Shown here piece after piece: positions 62,378 through 64,000 of a stretch of DNA of 64,000 nt. A model generated the notes under the pieces. The model was not told where the DNA came from. It was given only the letters and a program-made list of their open reading frames with translations, and made no database searches. The number at the start of each line of letters is the position of its first letter. The stretch's first letter is position 1. The position numbers were made by a program, and so were the translations under genes. The stretch is from positions 124,001 to 188,000 of IMG/VR virus record IMGVR_UViG_3300032213_001813; one strand, 5' to 3'. This DNA is from a virus.

Positions 62378-63268
62378 ATGAATTTAGGATACGCCTGTAT
62401 CAATATGAGTTTAGGTAAGAACGTAACCACAAATCGTTCTATGGTTAAACGCACATTTAATGAAAAAGGTTTAGATTATGTTTCCGAACTTGCTTTAGCA
62501 AATTCTAAAGATGTAATTAAAATATTAGTGTGGAATAAGAACAATAATATAAAGTTCTTCCGTTTATCATCAGCGCTCGTTCCTTGGGGTGATGGCTTGG
62601 ACCTAACAACCTTAAAAGACTATGATGAGATAAGTATCGCACTTCGTAGAGCAGGTGATTATGCTAAAGCAAATGGTATTAGAATCACATCACACCCCGG
62701 CCCCTTTGTAGTTCTAACTTCACCCAAAGAAAATGTGGTAGAGGCAGCTATTAAAGATTTAGAATTGCATGGTAAAATATTTGATTTATTAGGGTTATCA
62801 CAAACTCCTTATAACAAAATAAACATACATTGTAATGGTGTTTACGGAGATAAGTTATCTGCAATGGATAGATTTTGTGAGAATTATCTTAGATTATCCG
62901 ATAGTGTTAAGAAACGTTTGACTGTTGAGAACGATGATAAAGCAACAATGTACAATGTAAAAGATTTAATGTACATTCATAATAAAATTAATATTCCAAT
63001 TGTATTTGATTATCATCATCACACATTCAATACAGGTGATTTAACCGAAGAAGAGGCACTTAAACTTGCTATCACAACTTGGGGTGATATTACGCCGGTT
63101 GTTCACTATTCAGAATCAAAAGCATTGCATGAAGAAAATAATAAACTAAAACCACAAGCTCATTCAGATTATATCAAATCACTTCCAAATACATACGGAT
63201 TGAACGTAGATATTATGGTTGAAGCAAAAGCTAAAGAGTTAGCAATATTACCATTTATTAAAAAGTAA
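62378..63268 (+). CDS. uvdE: UV-damage endonuclease UvdE/UvsE
   Basis: 296 residues, TIM-barrel fold. Starts LGYACINMSLG as in the family. Metal ligands appear in order: SHPG (His), NIHCNG (His), TVENDD (Glu), FDYHHH (Asp/His), VVHYSES (His), AHSDYI (His/Asp) and DIMVEAKAKE (Glu). Nicks DNA 5' of UV photoproducts and some abasic sites, giving light-independent repair. The N-terminal LNxxTT-like part is present. One base before the next gene. Confidence 0.9.
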   Translation: MNLGYACINMSLGKNVTTNRSMVKRTFNEKGLDYVSELALANSKDVIKILVWNKNNNIKFFRLSSALVPWGDGLDLTTLKDYDEISIALRRAGDYAKANGIRITSHPGPFVVLTSPKENVVEAAIKDLELHGKIFDLLGLSQTPYNKINIHCNGVYGDKLSAMDRFCENYLRLSDSVKKRLTVENDDKATMYNVKDLMYIHNKINIPIVFDYHHHTFNTGDLTEEEALKLAITTWGDITPVVHYSESKALHEENNKLKPQAHSDYIKSLPNTYGLNVDIMVEAKAKELAILPFIKK

Positions 63269-63269
63269 A

Positions 63270-63884
63270 ATGTATATACCTCAATTAACCGAAGTAAATC
63301 TATTTGACCCATTAATATTTAAATCACATTTTTATCAATGGGATTGGAAAAAAATAGAACCATTATGTGAACAATGGATAGGTGAGAAGCCAACAAAAAT
63401 TTATTTAGAACAAGGAAATGCTGCAAGTTCTGTAGCTAATGTAAATGAATTGAGACCACATCAACATCCTGAATTTGCATCATTTTATAAATGGGTAAGG
63501 CCAATTGCAGATAATATAATGTTTAAAAAATGGAAATTATCAACAGGGTTTGATTATAAAATAGTTAATTCTTGGGTAAATGTACATGGTGAGGGTGGTA
63601 TGACTGAAATCCACGACCACGGACCTACTACATTGGTTATAACAGCCTATTTAAATTTACCTGAAAATGGAGGGTTTATACAATTCAAAGACCCATTGGA
63701 ATATCATCATGCCCATTTAATAAAAGAATTTGATACTGAATTGGGGTCTTGGAGAACATTTCCTGCTAAAACAGGCGATGTTGTTATGTTTCCTGGTTGG
63801 TTACGGCATAGGACTGAACCAAACAAGTCAAAAGAAAAAAGATGGGTATTAACAACAAATATAAATTGTATTATAACAGATTAA
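63270..63884 (+). CDS. 2OG-Fe(II) oxygenase family protein
   Basis: 204 residues. SWVNVHGEGGMTEIHDHGPT carries the iron ligands (His115/His117), PENGGFIQFKDP is the core strand, and TGDVVMFPGWLRHRTEPN has His180. KRWVLTTNIN has Arg191 for 2-oxoglutarate. The pattern is typical of phage 2OG oxygenases encoded by marine T4-like viruses. Target unknown. Confidence 0.83.
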   Translation: MYIPQLTEVNLFDPLIFKSHFYQWDWKKIEPLCEQWIGEKPTKIYLEQGNAASSVANVNELRPHQHPEFASFYKWVRPIADNIMFKKWKLSTGFDYKIVNSWVNVHGEGGMTEIHDHGPTTLVITAYLNLPENGGFIQFKDPLEYHHAHLIKEFDTELGSWRTFPAKTGDVVMFPGWLRHRTEPNKSKEKRWVLTTNINCIITD

Positions 63885-63896
63885 AAAAATAAAATT

Positions 63897-64000
63897 ATGG
63901 ATACGAACACAACATTAAAAATTACATTAGGTACAATACTAATAGTTGGAATTATAGCAATATCAATAGTATCAATAGGATTTAGTATGAATAATAAAGA
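63897..64000 (+). CDS. Membrane protein fragment (runs off the window)
   Basis: Start of a gene (MDTNTTLKITLGTILIVGII) with one hydrophobic helix at about 8-30; only about 34 codons are visible. Nothing more can be said. Confidence 0.55.
   Translation, partial: MDTNTTLKITLGTILIVGIIAISIVSIGFSMNNK

Noticed and set aside
1-64000. CRISPR arrays, insertion sequences, transposases, rRNA genes
   Set aside because: None seen. Repeats present are iteron-like, promoter-like or tRNA-derived.

Overview
The window looks like part of a large, AT-rich tailed-phage genome (accessory and host-takeover region) whose host is a member of the Bacteroidota. Three observations support this. There are about 28 tRNA or tRNA-like genes. 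Small genes are packed head to tail with ATGA/TAATG overlaps. Typical T4-like auxiliary genes are present: GroES, Hsp20, PhoH-like ATPase, RNA ligase plus kinase, dCMP deaminase, HD hydrolase, UV endonuclease and a helicase. The host guess comes from the promoters (a -7 box of TAtCTTTg/TAcCTTTa instead of TATAAT), the lack of AGGAGG ribosome sites, Bacteroidota-style lipoproteins, and a carboxypeptidase-regulatory-domain TonB receptor. No capsid, tail, terminase or polymerase gene was recognised, so the phage assignment rests on context.

Layout. 1-1.8 kb: a gene fragment resembling the heme oxygenase C-terminus overlaps a ferredoxin-dependent bilin reductase, followed by a 2OG-Fe(II) oxygenase and an exported protein. 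1.8-8.5 kb: an RNA province with a small RNA, a roughly 875-nt structured RNA of the GOLLD/ROOL 'giant ornate' kind, and tRNAs for most amino acids. Several tRNA-like genes carry insertions or odd anticodon loops, and a few protein genes are interspersed. 8.5-19.8 kb: a methyltransferase, then two pairs of flavin-dependent (tryptophan-type) halogenases separated by small unknown genes. 19.8-32.4 kb: a metallophosphoesterase, membrane peptides, an FkbM methyltransferase, GroES, two 2OG oxygenases, an NlpC/P60 protein and the first half of a family of small paralogues. 32.4-36.4 kb: sparse coding, iteron-like repeats, and many promoters of a distinct AAAAAGCTTG type. 36.4-39.5 kb: the second half of the paralogue family. 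39.5-41.9 kb: a likely RNA-repair operon (phosphoesterase, kinase, ligase). 41.9-45.5 kb: a SWIM protein, small lipoprotein, zinc ribbon protein and ClpS. 45.6-51.4 kb: the only minus-strand block, with a P-loop ATPase, a 1086-residue TonB-dependent receptor behind an attenuator-like leader, an AlkB-like oxygenase and a BspA-type LRR protein. 51.5-64 kb: helicase, nucleotide metabolism (Nmad1-like, dCMP deaminase, deoxyribonucleotidase), PhoH, FkbM, HD, Hsp20, UvdE and another 2OG oxygenase.

How the genes may work together (inference). The tRNA array plus RNA-repair operon would sustain translation and resist anticodon nucleases. GroES, Hsp20 and ClpS would redirect host proteostasis. Four halogenases, six 2OG oxygenases, the bilin reductase and three methyltransferases form an unusually large redox/modification toolkit whose substrates cannot be read from sequence. 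The TonB receptor and several exported or lipidated proteins suggest remodelling of the host envelope.

Two transcription classes are visible. Class A has TTAGGAwwT/TTTGGAAAT at -33. Class B has AAAAAGCTTG at -33, usually followed by a leader containing GAGAG, CTCCTCC and a C-tract just before the ATG. Coordinates of RNA genes and promoters were placed by eye, so ends may be off by one or two bases.
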